Shown: in pieces, positions 1 to 8,374 of the stretch
Numbering within the stretch: the first letter of the stretch is position 1
Layout of the letters: each line of letters opens with the position of its first letter
NCBI GenBank assembly: GCA_015231795.1
Contig: JADGAX010000008.1
Coordinates: forward strand, 1-64,000
Source of the DNA: Alphaproteobacteria bacterium
GTDB taxonomy: Bacteria > Pseudomonadota > Alphaproteobacteria > Rhodospirillales > WMHbin7
Length of the DNA: 64,000 nt
Direction: 5' to 3'
The notes under the pieces: model-generated
What the model saw: the letters and a program-made list of their open reading frames with translations, nothing else
The model's database searches: none
What the model was told of the DNA's origin: nothing
Position numbers and translations under genes: made by a program

Positions 1-17
1 TAGCCCTTTGAACCGAT

Positions 18-167
18 TCAACAAACCCTGTGGGACAGCAGTGACTCTGACCCCATTTTCCCTTGCAGCACCTCGGATTGGCCATAGGTCTGATCCATCG
101 CCGTCCAAGCCGCCCGTTGCAACTCGGCATTATTGGCGTTCAGATCAATGGTTGTTGGATCGGCCAT
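18..167 (-). pseudogene. Short 49-aa ORF, probable truncated N-terminus of a larger protein
   Basis: The ORF starts 1 nt after the stop of the preceding gene and reads MADPTTIDLNANNAELQ..., ending at a TGA near the window edge. Its first 38 or so residues look like ordinary coding sequence, but the frame then enters a 13-bp element (43-55) that recurs inverted at 2209-2221, and the tail after it looks like random translation. I infer that the native gene was cut at the element. Because the operon begins with an RTX acyltransferase, the lost protein could be an RTX-type substrate, but nothing in the remaining residues proves this. Confidence 0.45.
43..55 (+). repeat. 13-bp inverted repeat, left copy
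   Basis: GACTCTGACCCCA is the exact reverse complement of 2209-2221. The two copies bracket the HlyC-type operon. From memory, sequences of this GGGGTCAGAGTC type often sit beside REP-associated tyrosine transposase genes, but no transposase is visible here. Confidence 0.6.
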
Positions 168-168
168 G

Positions 169-1398
169 TCAGACCCTCTTGCACAGGTTGATGATGGTTA
201 TGTACTTGTGGGTATCCACTTTCCAGTCGGCGTAGCGGTAAAAGGCGATCTTGCAGCCATCGGGGGATAAAACTGTTCCTGACATGCCTTCCGTCGTTAC
301 GAACAAACGCTTTTTCCCCCAAAAACGCAGCAGCTTTTCGCCCTGAAGAAGCAACAGGCCATTTTCCTGCCTTGGCCGGCCCAAGGCTTCGATCATGATT
401 CCTGCCTTTGTCGGCAAAAGCGTGTCGAAGGTTTTAACGCCGTAGTCCCAAAGTATCTTCGGATAAGGTATTTCAGTGATCGTGCCGTCCAGGGACAGCA
501 GGCGGTATGGCGTCAGATCATAGGGCCGGTCGCCCCAATACATCGGGTTCATGACGCGATTGGTTCTGGCACTCGACTGGCTATCCCAGTGGTTCAAAAG
601 ATATTGTCCGGAGAAGGCCAGGTACCTTGCCCTTCCGCCGTCAATTTCTTCACGCAGGATGGGAAGTTTCATGGGCGGCTTGTTTGGCCGCGCCCATACG
701 GCATAGTCCGTCGGCTTTGGCTTGCTGCCATCCAAGGGTAAATAGGAAATGTAACCGTCCTTATCTCTGAAAAATGCCCCCGCGCCACTTTTGAAACCCG
801 GAATTCCTGTAAATCTTTCTTCCTTATTGGGCAAAATACACATGGCAGGTTCAAAAGGTGGTTGTTCGGATAGTTCGGATATCTTTCCTTCCTTGGTCAG
901 CCGAACATATTTGTATTGTGAACGGATAAGTTTTTGATTCTCATATCCGGGGCCTATTGCAGCAACTTCCGTTTCCTCGTCCCAGCAATTGAATCTTCCT
1001 TCGGCAACCAGCTGCGTTGTGCTTCTGGTCGTTAGATTGAACACCACTACCTGCTCAAGCCTATTTCTGTTCGCGTTTGGCACATCGCGCAACACGTTCA
1101 ACAGTAACAGGTCGTCAGTCAGCCAAACTCCAGCGTCATCGGTAGGCGAGGATAAGCAGCACGACATTATCTCCAGCCCCGTTTCGATGGTCTCGAACGA
1201 TACGTCCTCGATAATTCGTTTAGGCGTCTCGTCGGCTGACGTAGCAGGAACGAAGAAAAAGCAGATAAACACGACGCATGCGCCTGCAAGCCACCTGACT
1301 TGATGCGTAACAAAGCGCCATCCGCCGCGCAGCGCGCGACCGACACAGACCGATATATTGGCCGTGGCATCTCTTGTCGGGTTGCGTTGGTTGTGCAT
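169..1398 (-). CDS. Exported or membrane-anchored hypothetical protein
   Basis: 409 residues from an ATG whose ATGA overlaps the stop of the acyltransferase gene upstream. Longer in-frame readings are shadows of that gene, so I start at MHNQRN. An N-terminal hydrophobic segment (about residues 35-52, followed by ATSADE) looks like a signal peptide or anchor. The rest is rich in beta-strand-like stretches with repeated GT/DG turns, suggesting a beta-propeller-like or WD40-like periplasmic fold. A Cys pair occurs early (SCC). I do not recognise a family. Its position directly behind an RTX acyltransferase suggests a role with that system. Confidence 0.7.
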   Translation of the reverse strand: MHNQRNPTRDATANISVCVGRALRGGWRFVTHQVRWLAGACVVFICFFFVPATSADETPKRIIEDVSFETIETGLEIMSCCLSSPTDDAGVWLTDDLLLLNVLRDVPNANRNRLEQVVVFNLTTRSTTQLVAEGRFNCWDEETEVAAIGPGYENQKLIRSQYKYVRLTKEGKISELSEQPPFEPAMCILPNKEERFTGIPGFKSGAGAFFRDKDGYISYLPLDGSKPKPTDYAVWARPNKPPMKLPILREEIDGGRARYLAFSGQYLLNHWDSQSSARTNRVMNPMYWGDRPYDLTPYRLLSLDGTITEIPYPKILWDYGVKTFDTLLPTKAGIMIEALGRPRQENGLLLLQGEKLLRFWGKKRLFVTTEGMSGTVLSPDGCKIAFYRYADWKVDTHKYITIINLCKRV

Positions 1399-1985
1399 CA
1401 GCTTTCCGTCTTCCCCATGGTCTTCTCCGTCACCTTCACTTCCCCTGCCACATAACCCTGGCCATTCTCGCCGGGGCGAAGCGCCAGCAGCGGCTGGTCT
1501 TTGAACAAGGTCTGCTTCAAGTGCTTCAGCACGCCATCTTGCCCGCCGAAGGGGGCGACGATGTCGATCAGCCACAGTTTGCTTCCGCTGCGCCAGTCGG
1601 TGGGGCGCAGGCGCACCTGGCCCGAAAGGATGCGTTTCTCGGCCTCCTCGTCCAGCAGCGCCCAGGTGACGAAGGCGAAGGGCTTGTCGCCGTCCTTGAA
1701 CAGGCGGAACTGTTTGTGCATCACCGGCGGCATAACCAACCAATCCATGTCGCTGATGAACAGATGCTTGTGGCCGGGCGAATGGCTCATCAGCCACACC
1801 ACATCGCCCAGCACTTCTGCGGGGCCGTTGGGTTGGCGCTGTTGCGTAGGGGCCTCTGGCTTCAGGCCCGCATCGGTAACAGTGGTAGAGGGTTGTTCGC
1901 TGGCCTGCGCCGCCGCCAGATTGGATTTGGCAGGCAGTTGGGTGGGCTTGGCGGATTTATTTTTTGAACTAGCCTTGCCGGACAT
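1398..1985 (-). CDS. RTX toxin-activating lysine acyltransferase, HlyC-like
   Basis: 195 residues from an ATG at 1985 preceded by AGGGGGA; a GTG seven codons upstream is less likely. After a low-complexity Ala/Ser/Pro/Gln-rich head of about 55 residues comes the HlyC core: VVWLMSHSPGHK carries the catalytic-type His (about residue 72) and WLIDIVAPFGG the conserved Asp (about 141). HlyC proteins transfer a fatty acyl chain from acyl-ACP to internal lysines of RTX proteins in the cytoplasm before type I secretion. No hlyA, hlyB or hlyD is adjacent; the operon continues into a hypothetical gene and a truncated ORF. The polar head is longer than in HlyC itself. Confidence 0.85.
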   Translation of the reverse strand: MSGKASSKNKSAKPTQLPAKSNLAAAQASEQPSTTVTDAGLKPEAPTQQRQPNGPAEVLGDVVWLMSHSPGHKHLFISDMDWLVMPPVMHKQFRLFKDGDKPFAFVTWALLDEEAEKRILSGQVRLRPTDWRSGSKLWLIDIVAPFGGQDGVLKHLKQTLFKDQPLLALRPGENGQGYVAGEVKVTEKTMGKTES

Positions 1986-2296
1986 GCCGATCCCCCTGAT
2001 GAACACATGCTCAACCGCCAGAGATCGCCTATTCCATTCGGAATAAGGCCCCTCTTTTCAGCGCATTCATGGTCCCGCAGGTAGGCTTGCTTTTGTTTGA
2101 TAAGCTGGATTGAAACTCTAGACAAAGCCCCAGATGAGTCAATTGCAATTTCTCGTATTAGGATACTTCTAGAATCGCGCTTATGTTTCGGTTGAAAATT
2201 GGGAAAATTGGGGTCAGAGTCGATTCAGCGCTGACCACAATCCTCCAATTCGCGGCCCCAATTCTGCCTAGTGACAAAGGCTTTCGCGGGTAATTT
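1986..2296. other. Intergenic stretch upstream of the HlyC-type operon
   Basis: About 310 bp, more AT-rich than its surroundings, holding the right copy of the 13-bp inverted repeat and presumably the minus-strand promoter of the acyltransferase operon. No convincing ORF is seen; open frames here look random. Confidence 0.5.
2209..2221 (+). repeat. 13-bp inverted repeat, right copy
   Basis: TGGGGTCAGAGTC, exact reverse complement of 43-55. It lies between the HlyC-type operon and the parDE remnant. Confidence 0.6.
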
Positions 2297-2588
2297 TCAG
2301 AAAGCTGCGCTGATGTCGCGTGCGCCATGCAGGACGCGCAGCACGACAATGCCTGTTCCGGTTTGCTTGTAGAAGATGGTGTAGTTGCCGACAGGAAAAC
2401 TATGTATGTACGCCGATGCCAAGCTCGGGGCGCTCACGTCCCATGCCCGGCTTGTCCGCCAAGAGGTCGCACTTCGCGCCGATAGAGCGCAGCATCTTTT
2501 CCGCCGCGAGCAGATTGTCTTCGGCGATGTACATGAAAATATCCGCAAGGTCGGATTCTGCAAGAGAAGTCCGTTCAACCTTAGCCAT
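2297..2588 (-). pseudogene. parE: ParE-type toxin, frameshifted
   Basis: The 5' part encodes MAKVERTSLAESDLADIFMY...RPELGIG in one frame, and the ParE C-terminal core SFPVGNYTIFYKQTGTGIVV continues in another. The break is at 2401-2408, where TATG occurs twice in tandem; removing one copy restores GVHSFPVGNY, the expected ParE sequence. The start ATG overlaps the parD stop (ATGGCTAA). ParE-family toxins act on DNA gyrase or are RelE-like nucleases; as sequenced, this one would be cut short before its C-terminal strands. Either a real slipped-strand mutation or a sequencing error. Confidence 0.8.
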
Positions 2589-2844
2589 GTTTGGCCGGAT
2601 TCGTGGTTTCATGTTTGGCGCGAAGCGCTCCGATCAGCGCCTCCATGTCCAACGGAGCAACGTCGCCCTGCTCCGCCAGATCAAGACCAAGCTGGATGTC
2701 CGCCCGTAGAGCCGAAAGCCTGCGCTCCCGCTCGTCAAGCAGGTGCAGGGCTTCATGCAAAACCTCTTCCGGCGAGCGGTACGCGCCTGATCGCACCTTG
2801 TCGTTAACAAGCTGTTCAAGCAGGGGGGCGAGCGTGATGGACAT
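2581..2844 (-). CDS. parD: ParD-type antitoxin
   Basis: 87 residues from an ATG at 2844 with GAGGAAAA just upstream; an ATG five codons earlier overlaps that Shine-Dalgarno and is less likely. MSITLAPLLEQLVNDKVRSG is the ribbon-helix-helix start, followed by YRSPEEVLHEALHLLDERE, the usual ParD helix. The C-terminal half would wrap the toxin. The gene precedes and overlaps the broken parE, the normal antitoxin-first order. With the toxin dead the antitoxin may persist only as a DNA-binding protein. Confidence 0.85.
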   Translation of the reverse strand: MSITLAPLLEQLVNDKVRSGAYRSPEEVLHEALHLLDERERRLSALRADIQLGLDLAEQGDVAPLDMEALIGALRAKHETTNPAKHG

Positions 2845-2940
2845 GTCGTTTTTCCTCATGAAGGCGAGGATAGCCTAACAGATGGGCGCATTTGTGGGCA
2901 ACGCCAAGGGTGGGCGACAGGGAAATGCAGGGAATTGGGC

Positions 2941-3465
2941 TTAATGCTCGCCCAGAAGAATGTCGATTTCTTCCTGGTCCATCGCCTTGGTGCTGCCATG
3001 GATGATGGCGCTGGTCAGTTCGCCCAGCCGTTGCAGCAGTTGCGTGGCCTCCGAAACGAAAATTCGTTCCTCGTCGGGCGAGCGCCCGTCGGTCATCGCG
3101 GCTTCGAAGCGTGAAATGGTTGTTTGAACCAAGCGGTTCATCTGCTCGACCGCCTGCTCGAAGGGCCTGCGGAATTTGCTGGGGACATGATTGTAGGCCT
3201 CGATGGCCAATTCCTTGTCCTTGAATCCGGAATCCTGGAAATGTTCGGGATAGGTCTTGGGATGCCATTCCTTGGCTTCCTCGATGCATTCCGGACAATC
3301 GGGAAGCATCTCGAGCATCATGACGATTTCGTTGAAGTGATTCAGATAGTCGGTGGCCAGCAAGGTTTGCGGGTTGATGTTGGCGCCGCTGACTTTCTGG
3401 CGCCATTCCAGGAACGACCCCAGTTCCTCTTCGGGAATGCCATCCAGGTCTAGTTCTTCAGCCAT
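2941..3465 (-). CDS. Hypothetical acidic protein, possibly cytoplasmic
   Basis: 174 residues, rich in Glu and Asp and apparently mostly helical, no signal peptide or membrane segment. It contains LPDCPECIEEAKEW, a CPEC pair that could bind metal or be incidental, and ends in EEIDILLGEH. AGGGGA precedes the ATG. I do not recognise a family. It lies 31 nt behind the ribbon-helix-helix gene on the same strand, so the two probably share a transcript and the operator at 3713-3747. Confidence 0.7.
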   Translation of the reverse strand: MAEELDLDGIPEEELGSFLEWRQKVSGANINPQTLLATDYLNHFNEIVMMLEMLPDCPECIEEAKEWHPKTYPEHFQDSGFKDKELAIEAYNHVPSKFRRPFEQAVEQMNRLVQTTISRFEAAMTDGRSPDEERIFVSEATQLLQRLGELTSAIIHGSTKAMDQEEIDILLGEH

Positions 3466-3496
3466 GTCCCCTGAACCCCCCGACAGGGTCGGCCGA

Positions 3497-3691
3497 TCAA
3501 ACCGTACCCAGTGATGGCCGCGCCTCGCCCTGGTGGATCACCGCCACCATGCGCACGTAATCTTCCCACCCTTCCAGGAATTCTTGAAGGGCGATCATGA
3601 CGCAGCCGTCGACTGTGTTGCCCGTCTGATCCGCCAAGGCTTCCAGGCGCTGCCCGATCTCCTCGTTCACCGTAATGGACAGGTTCCGCAT
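3497..3691 (-). CDS. Ribbon-helix-helix (CopG/Arc-like) DNA-binding protein
   Basis: 64 residues from ATG at 3691. The opening MRNLSITVNEEIGQRLEALADQ matches the strand-helix pattern of ribbon-helix-helix proteins, followed by a second helix VDGCVMIALQEFLEGWEDYV. A longer reading adds 36 residues of non-coding-looking sequence that would cover the operator. No toxin-like partner follows; the next gene is a hypothetical acidic protein. The protein probably dimerises and represses its own promoter. Confidence 0.7.
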   Translation of the reverse strand: MRNLSITVNEEIGQRLEALADQTGNTVDGCVMIALQEFLEGWEDYVRMVAVIHQGEARPSLGTV

Positions 3692-3712
3692 TGCCCTAAT
3701 ATCCCCTATAGC

Positions 3713-3747
3713 CCGAGTCGCGACTCGGTTTCCCCGAGTCCGATTCG
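3713..3747. promoter_or_regulatory. Palindromic operator, probably for the adjacent RHH protein
   Basis: A perfect 16-bp palindrome CCGAGTCGCGACTCGG (3713-3728) is followed five bases later by a second, imperfect copy CCGAGTCCGATTCG (3734-3747). The pair lies just upstream of the RHH start at 3691. Tandem sites fit cooperative binding of RHH dimers. Confidence 0.65.
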
Positions 3748-3808
3748 CAAGATATACAGGAGTTTCGCGAAGGCTGGCTACTAAATATTGCTTGTGCAAG
3801 CAAAAATC

Positions 3809-5005
3809 TTAACGATTCGATCTATCCCTGGCGATCAGCAGCCCATAGGCCATCGGGCAGGCGAAGGCCATGGCCAGGATGATGAGGGCCATCGGCAGGG
3901 CCGTCCCGTCATGCAGATGCCCGGTCAGTGCGCCCGCCAAAGCGCCCAAGCCGGTCTGAAGAAACCCCAGCAGCGACGAGGCCGCCCCCGCCATCTGGGG
4001 AAAAGGCCCGATCGCCCCGGCGCTGGCGTTGGGCAGCACCAATCCGACCGAGAAGAAGAGAAGACTGACCGGCGCCACCACCCCGGCCCAATGAGCCGGA
4101 CCCCAAATCGCCAGACCGGTCAGCAGCAGCCCGGCCCCGGCTCCCAGCAAGGCGCCCAGGCCGATCATGCGATCCAATCCCAGGCGCAAGGTGAAGCGGC
4201 CCGCCGTCAGCGACCCGCCCATATAGCCCGCCACCACGGCGGCAAAACAAAAGCCGAAATTGCCGGGGGCGACGCCCAGCACGTCGATCAGCACAAAGGA
4301 CGACCCCGAGATGAAAGAGAACAAGGCGGCGAAGGAAAAGCTCATGGTCAGCGTATAGCCCATGAAGCGGCGGTTCTTCAGCAAAGACAGCAAATTGCCC
4401 AACAGGCGGTGCGGCGCTAGGGCTTCCTGGTCGCGATGCTGATTGGTTTCCGGCAGCAACGCAAACAAGGCCAGCAGCATGGCGCCGCCAAACCCCATGA
4501 GGGCGATGAAGTTCGAGCGCCATCCGAACAGGGTTTCTAAAAAGCCGCCCAGAATCGGAGCCGCCGCCGGAGCCAGCGCCATCGCCGACGCCATGTAGGA
4601 CAGAACGCGGGCCGAGCCTTCGCGCCCATAGACGTCGCGCACCACGGCGCGTCCCAGAACCGGGCCGCAGGACGCCCCCAAGGCTTGCAGGAAACGGCCC
4701 AGAATCAGCATGTCGATGGTGGGGGCGAACAGACAGAAAATGCTGGCCAGGCTGTAGAGCAGCATGCCCGCCAGCAAGACGGGGCGGCGGCCAAAGCGAT
4801 CGGAGAGCGGGCCGTACACCAGCATCATCACCCCGAAACCGGCCATGAAGGCGCTGAGCGTCAACTGCGCCGAGGCCACATCGGCGTTGAAGGCCCGCAT
4901 GACGGCGGGCAGCGAGGGCAGATACAGATCGGTCGAAACCGGACCAATCGCCACCAGGGCGGTCAGAAGAACCGCCAGCCCCTTCGATTTTGCTTCCAGT
5001 CGCAC
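3809..5005 (-). CDS. Bcr/CflA-type MFS drug efflux transporter
   Basis: 398 residues with about 12 hydrophobic segments. It shows the DHA1 Bcr/CflA hallmarks: STDLYLPSLP in the first helix, GPLSDRFGRRPVLL as the MFS loop 2-3 motif, and RFLQALGASCGPVLGRAVVRD in helix 4. Such pumps use the proton gradient to expel drugs such as bicyclomycin or chloramphenicol, or export sulfonamides or dipeptides; the substrate cannot be told. It starts with GTG, with AAAGG upstream, 10 nt behind the ygjP-like gene and last in a five-gene run. Confidence 0.9.
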   Translation of the reverse strand: MRLEAKSKGLAVLLTALVAIGPVSTDLYLPSLPAVMRAFNADVASAQLTLSAFMAGFGVMMLVYGPLSDRFGRRPVLLAGMLLYSLASIFCLFAPTIDMLILGRFLQALGASCGPVLGRAVVRDVYGREGSARVLSYMASAMALAPAAAPILGGFLETLFGWRSNFIALMGFGGAMLLALFALLPETNQHRDQEALAPHRLLGNLLSLLKNRRFMGYTLTMSFSFAALFSFISGSSFVLIDVLGVAPGNFGFCFAAVVAGYMGGSLTAGRFTLRLGLDRMIGLGALLGAGAGLLLTGLAIWGPAHWAGVVAPVSLLFFSVGLVLPNASAGAIGPFPQMAGAASSLLGFLQTGLGALAGALTGHLHDGTALPMALIILAMAFACPMAYGLLIARDRSNR

Positions 5006-5015
5006 AAGATGCCTT

Positions 5016-5726
5016 TCACGAACCGTAACGATGCAGACCGGCCCCGTGGCGGCGCAGCCAGGATTTGGATTCCGCCGTATGCTCGGTCAAGCGGGCGACC
5101 AATCGCCAGAAGCGGGCCGAATGATTCAATTCTTGCAGATGCGCCACTTCATGGGCCACCACGTAATCAAGCACATGGGCGGGCGCAAGCACCAAGCGCC
5201 AGGAAAAAGCCAGATCGCCATAGGGCGTGCAGCTTCCCCAGCGCCCCTTGGTGTCTTTCAGCGTGATGCGGCCAAGTTTGGCGGCAATCTGGCGCGACTT
5301 GTCTTGCGCCGCGCTGGAAATTTCCTGGCGCGCCCGCTCTTTCAGAAAATCGCGCAGCCGCCTAGCCAGATATTCGGGCTTTCCGGACACGAAGACCGCT
5401 CCCCCTTCGATCCAAACGCCGCGCTTGGCTTCGGGCGCATGTTCGATCCGGTGATGAACCCCCAGAATGGGAATTTCCTGATTATGGGCAAAGGGGATGC
5501 GGGGCGGCAAACGCTCAAGATGCTGTTGCAGCCAGCCCCTTCGGCTTTCCACGAAGGCCATCCCCTCGGACAGCGCCACCCGGTAAGGCAGAACCAGACG
5601 CACCGTCTCGCTGATCGGATCAAGGCGCAAGGTCATGTTGACCGCACCCTTGCGGCGCGTCACTTCCAGCGGCAACGTCTTGCCGCCCAGCAGGACATCG
5701 GCTGGTGGTTGCGCCCGCAAAGCCAT
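5016..5726 (-). CDS. YgjP-like metal-dependent hydrolase (DUF45/M48-like)
   Basis: 236 residues; the ATG is part of an ATGA overlap with the upstream aldolase-family gene, so longer readings are rejected. GRWGSCTPYGDLAFSWRLVLAP followed by VVAHEVAHLQELNHSARFW is diagnostic: HEVAH at about 192-196 with His202 completes a zinc site. The family is cytoplasmic with unclear physiological substrate; some members are described as minigluzincin-like proteases. Basic N-terminal half, no signal peptide. Confidence 0.88.
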   Translation of the reverse strand: MALRAQPPADVLLGGKTLPLEVTRRKGAVNMTLRLDPISETVRLVLPYRVALSEGMAFVESRRGWLQQHLERLPPRIPFAHNQEIPILGVHHRIEHAPEAKRGVWIEGGAVFVSGKPEYLARRLRDFLKERARQEISSAAQDKSRQIAAKLGRITLKDTKGRWGSCTPYGDLAFSWRLVLAPAHVLDYVVAHEVAHLQELNHSARFWRLVARLTEHTAESKSWLRRHGAGLHRYGS

Positions 5727-6640
5727 CAGTCGACAGGTGCTAGGGAAAAACCGATGGCCGCAAGCTGTGCGGCCAAGGCGTCGGCCTTGTCCTTGGAAAG
5801 ATCGACCTGCGGCGGGCGGACCCGCCGCCAGCCATCCTTGCCGCAATGACGCGCCAGCAATTCCTTCATGGCGGCGATCATCGGCATGCCTTCCATGACG
5901 CGGCGCACCCCCGTAAGCCTTGCCTGCGCTTGCTCGGCCAGCGCCGGATCGCCAAGCGACCTGACCACGTCGCTTGCCAGCCGCGAGGCGATATTGGCGC
6001 AAGCGGTGATGCATCCAGCGCCGCCCGCCCTTAGAACCGGCAACAAACCATCGTCATAACCCGCCATGATCGCCAATTCGGGAAAGTCCTTGATTAGCGA
6101 GAGCGTGTGGTCAAGCTGGCCAGCGCTGTCCTTCAATCCGGCAATCGTTCCCGGATAGGCCTTCATCAAACGTTCGATCAGGCTGTGGGTGATGGGCACG
6201 CCCGACAATTTCGGGAAATGGTAGAGGTAAAGGCGCAGGCGGGAATCGCCCACCTCCTCGATCACGCGGGCGTAAGAGGCGAAGACGCCATCCTCGGCGA
6301 CGTTCTTGTAATAGAAGGGCGGCAAGGTCAGCACGCCCAAAGCGCCCAATTCGATGGCCCGCTTGGTCAGCGCCACCGTATCTGGAAAAGCGCAGCAGCC
6401 GGTGCCGGGAACCAGATTGGCCCCCGGAATGCCCGCCTCGGCCAAACCATCCAGGATCGCCAAGCGCTCCGACACGGAAAAGGAATTGGCTTCGCCGGTG
6501 GTGCCCAGAACCGCCAAGCCGTCGCAACCGTTCGCCAGCAGCCAACGGCAATGATCGGCCAGCGCCGCAACGTCCGGGGCCAGATTTGCATCCAGGGGCG
6601 TCAGCGCCGCCGCCCAAACGCCTTTCGCCAAACCGGTCAT
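5726..6640 (-). CDS. Dihydrodipicolinate synthase family aldolase
   Basis: 304 residues with the class I aldolase pattern: GTTGEANSFS (pyruvate carboxylate loop), LYLYHFPK with Tyr140, and GLKDSAG with the Schiff-base Lys170. The Asn after GTTGE..N and a Phe in YHFP differ from canonical DapA (YNVP), and the gene sits with unrelated functions, so it may act on another pyruvate-derived substrate such as a keto-deoxy sugar acid rather than in lysine synthesis. ATGA overlap with the ygjP-like gene. Confidence 0.8.
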   Translation of the reverse strand: MTGLAKGVWAAALTPLDANLAPDVAALADHCRWLLANGCDGLAVLGTTGEANSFSVSERLAILDGLAEAGIPGANLVPGTGCCAFPDTVALTKRAIELGALGVLTLPPFYYKNVAEDGVFASYARVIEEVGDSRLRLYLYHFPKLSGVPITHSLIERLMKAYPGTIAGLKDSAGQLDHTLSLIKDFPELAIMAGYDDGLLPVLRAGGAGCITACANIASRLASDVVRSLGDPALAEQAQARLTGVRRVMEGMPMIAAMKELLARHCGKDGWRRVRPPQVDLSKDKADALAAQLAAIGFSLAPVD

Positions 6641-6656
6641 GCAAGGCCTCCTTCGT

Positions 6657-7118
6657 TTAAATCTCGGGCCAGTCTACTTCATGATCGGAAAGATTGCCCG
6701 CCTTGGCTTCGGGAATGGCCCGCCCGCGCACCGACGCCTTGGCCCGATGCACGGAATTGGCGTCCCCGGTCACCAGCGGGTGCCAGCGCGGCAAGTCCTT
6801 GCCTTCGCTTAGGCGGCGATAGGCGCAGGACTTGGGCAGCCAAGCGATGGAGGCCAGCCCCTTGGGGGTCAAGGAAATGCAGTCCGGCACGTAATGGCGA
6901 CGTTCCTTGTACTGCATGCAACGGCAGCTTTCGACATCCAGCAAGCGGCAAGCCACTTCGGTGTAAACGATGCCGCCGCCATCTTGGGTATAGTCGAGCT
7001 TGTGCAGGCAGCACAATCCGCAGCCGTCACACAGGGATTCCCATTCCTTCTTGGTCAGGTCCGAAAGCGACCGGTCACGCCAGAACGCGATCGAAGCGGC
7101 GGATGAAGTCCGCGACAT
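6657..7118 (-). CDS. YcgN/YkgJ-type Cys-rich protein (UPF0260)
   Basis: About 153 residues if started at MSRTSSAASIAFWRD. Eight or so Cys occur in the family pattern: LCDGCGLCCLHKL, ACRLL, ESCRCMQY, PDCISLT and KSCAYRRLSEGKDLPRWHPLVTG. The family is thought to bind iron-sulfur or another metal; its function is not established. The start lies inside the end of phaZ (44-nt overlap), and a slightly later non-ATG start is possible because the conserved part begins at FWRD. Confidence 0.85.
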   Translation of the reverse strand: MSRTSSAASIAFWRDRSLSDLTKKEWESLCDGCGLCCLHKLDYTQDGGGIVYTEVACRLLDVESCRCMQYKERRHYVPDCISLTPKGLASIAWLPKSCAYRRLSEGKDLPRWHPLVTGDANSVHRAKASVRGRAIPEAKAGNLSDHEVDWPEI

Positions 7119-8313
7119 CGGGCATGATCTCCTCGCGCCAGCGCCGTCCGTTGAAGATGCCGTAATGGCCAACCTTCTCTTGCAAGCGGTGGTGATGCAT
7201 TTCGGCGGGAATATTCTCGCAAATCAGATGCGCAGCCCAAGTCTGGCCGACGGCGGAAATGTCGTCCTTCTCGCCCTCGACGGTCATCAGGGCGGTCTTT
7301 TTGATGGCCGACGTGTCGACGCGCCTGCCCCTGGAGATCCACTCGCCCTTGGGCAGCAGATGTTCCTGGAAAACCGTATGGATGGTTTGCAGATAATAGT
7401 CGGCGGGCAAATCCATCACCGACAGATATTCGTCGTAAAAGGTTTTGTGCTCGGTCACGCCGTCGCCGTCGCCCTGGACCATGTGATTGAACAGCTTCAC
7501 ATGCGCATCGACATGGCGATCCAGATTCATCGCCATGAAGCCCGACAATTGCAAGAATCCGGGATAGACCCGGCGCCCATGGCCGGGATGGTTGATCGGC
7601 ACCACATGCACCACGTTGCGCTCGAACCAGGACAACGAGCGGCTTTGCGCCAGCTTGTTGGGCTGCGTCATGTTGTGGCGGGTGTCGATGGGGCCGCCCA
7701 TCAAGGTCATGGTGCGGGGCTGGCAGGGATCGTTCATCGCCGCCATCAGGGCCACGGCGGCCATGGTCGGCACCGATGGCTGACAGACGGCGATCACATG
7801 GGTTTCAGGCCCCAGAAAGCGGATGAAGTCGATCACCATGTCGACATAGTCGTCGAGATCGAAGCGGCCCTTGTCCAGCGGCACCGTGCAGGCGTCGATC
7901 CAATCCGAGATATAGATGTCGTGATTGGGCAACATCGCTTCCACCGTGCCGCGTAACAGCGTCGCGTAATGGCCGGACAGCGGCGCCAGCATCAGCACCT
8001 TGGGGTCCTTGCGCTTCTTGGGCAGATCACGCTTGAAATGCAACAGGTGGCAAAAGGGGCTTTCGGACCAGGCGATTTCTTCCTGGATCGCCACCGACTG
8101 GCCATCAATGATGGTGTGGGACAGGCCCCATTTGGGCTTGGGATAGCGCCGGGTGGAGCGTTCCAGAATCTCGCAGCCCGCCGCCACGGCGCGCCCGAAA
8201 CCCGTATAGGCCACAGGCACCCAGGGATGGGTGTAGACCTGTTGCAGCGCCTCGGCCATGGCGCGCATCGGCGTGAAGGCGGCCCGTTGCATCTCGTGAA
8301 GATAATAAAGCAT
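7075..8313 (-). CDS. phaZ: Intracellular polyhydroxybutyrate depolymerase
   Basis: 412 residues from MLYYLHEMQRAAFTPMRA, the usual start of the family, with GAGGAAG just upstream; an ATG eight codons earlier lacks this support. The nucleophile box AVCQPSVP has Cys in place of Ser, as in intracellular PhaZ enzymes, and GHYGIFNGRRWR carries the catalytic His. It breaks down native PHB granules to hydroxybutyrate units in the cytoplasm. First gene of a minus-strand run; a TGCA-type palindrome upstream may bind PhaR. Confidence 0.9.
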   Translation of the reverse strand: MLYYLHEMQRAAFTPMRAMAEALQQVYTHPWVPVAYTGFGRAVAAGCEILERSTRRYPKPKWGLSHTIIDGQSVAIQEEIAWSESPFCHLLHFKRDLPKKRKDPKVLMLAPLSGHYATLLRGTVEAMLPNHDIYISDWIDACTVPLDKGRFDLDDYVDMVIDFIRFLGPETHVIAVCQPSVPTMAAVALMAAMNDPCQPRTMTLMGGPIDTRHNMTQPNKLAQSRSLSWFERNVVHVVPINHPGHGRRVYPGFLQLSGFMAMNLDRHVDAHVKLFNHMVQGDGDGVTEHKTFYDEYLSVMDLPADYYLQTIHTVFQEHLLPKGEWISRGRRVDTSAIKKTALMTVEGEKDDISAVGQTWAAHLICENIPAEMHHHRLQEKVGHYGIFNGRRWREEIMPDVADFIRRFDRVLA

Positions 8314-8374
8314 CAGCTTCCTCGCCCAATTTGGCATTATATTACCGATTTATGGAAGAGATGGGAAAGCCTTT

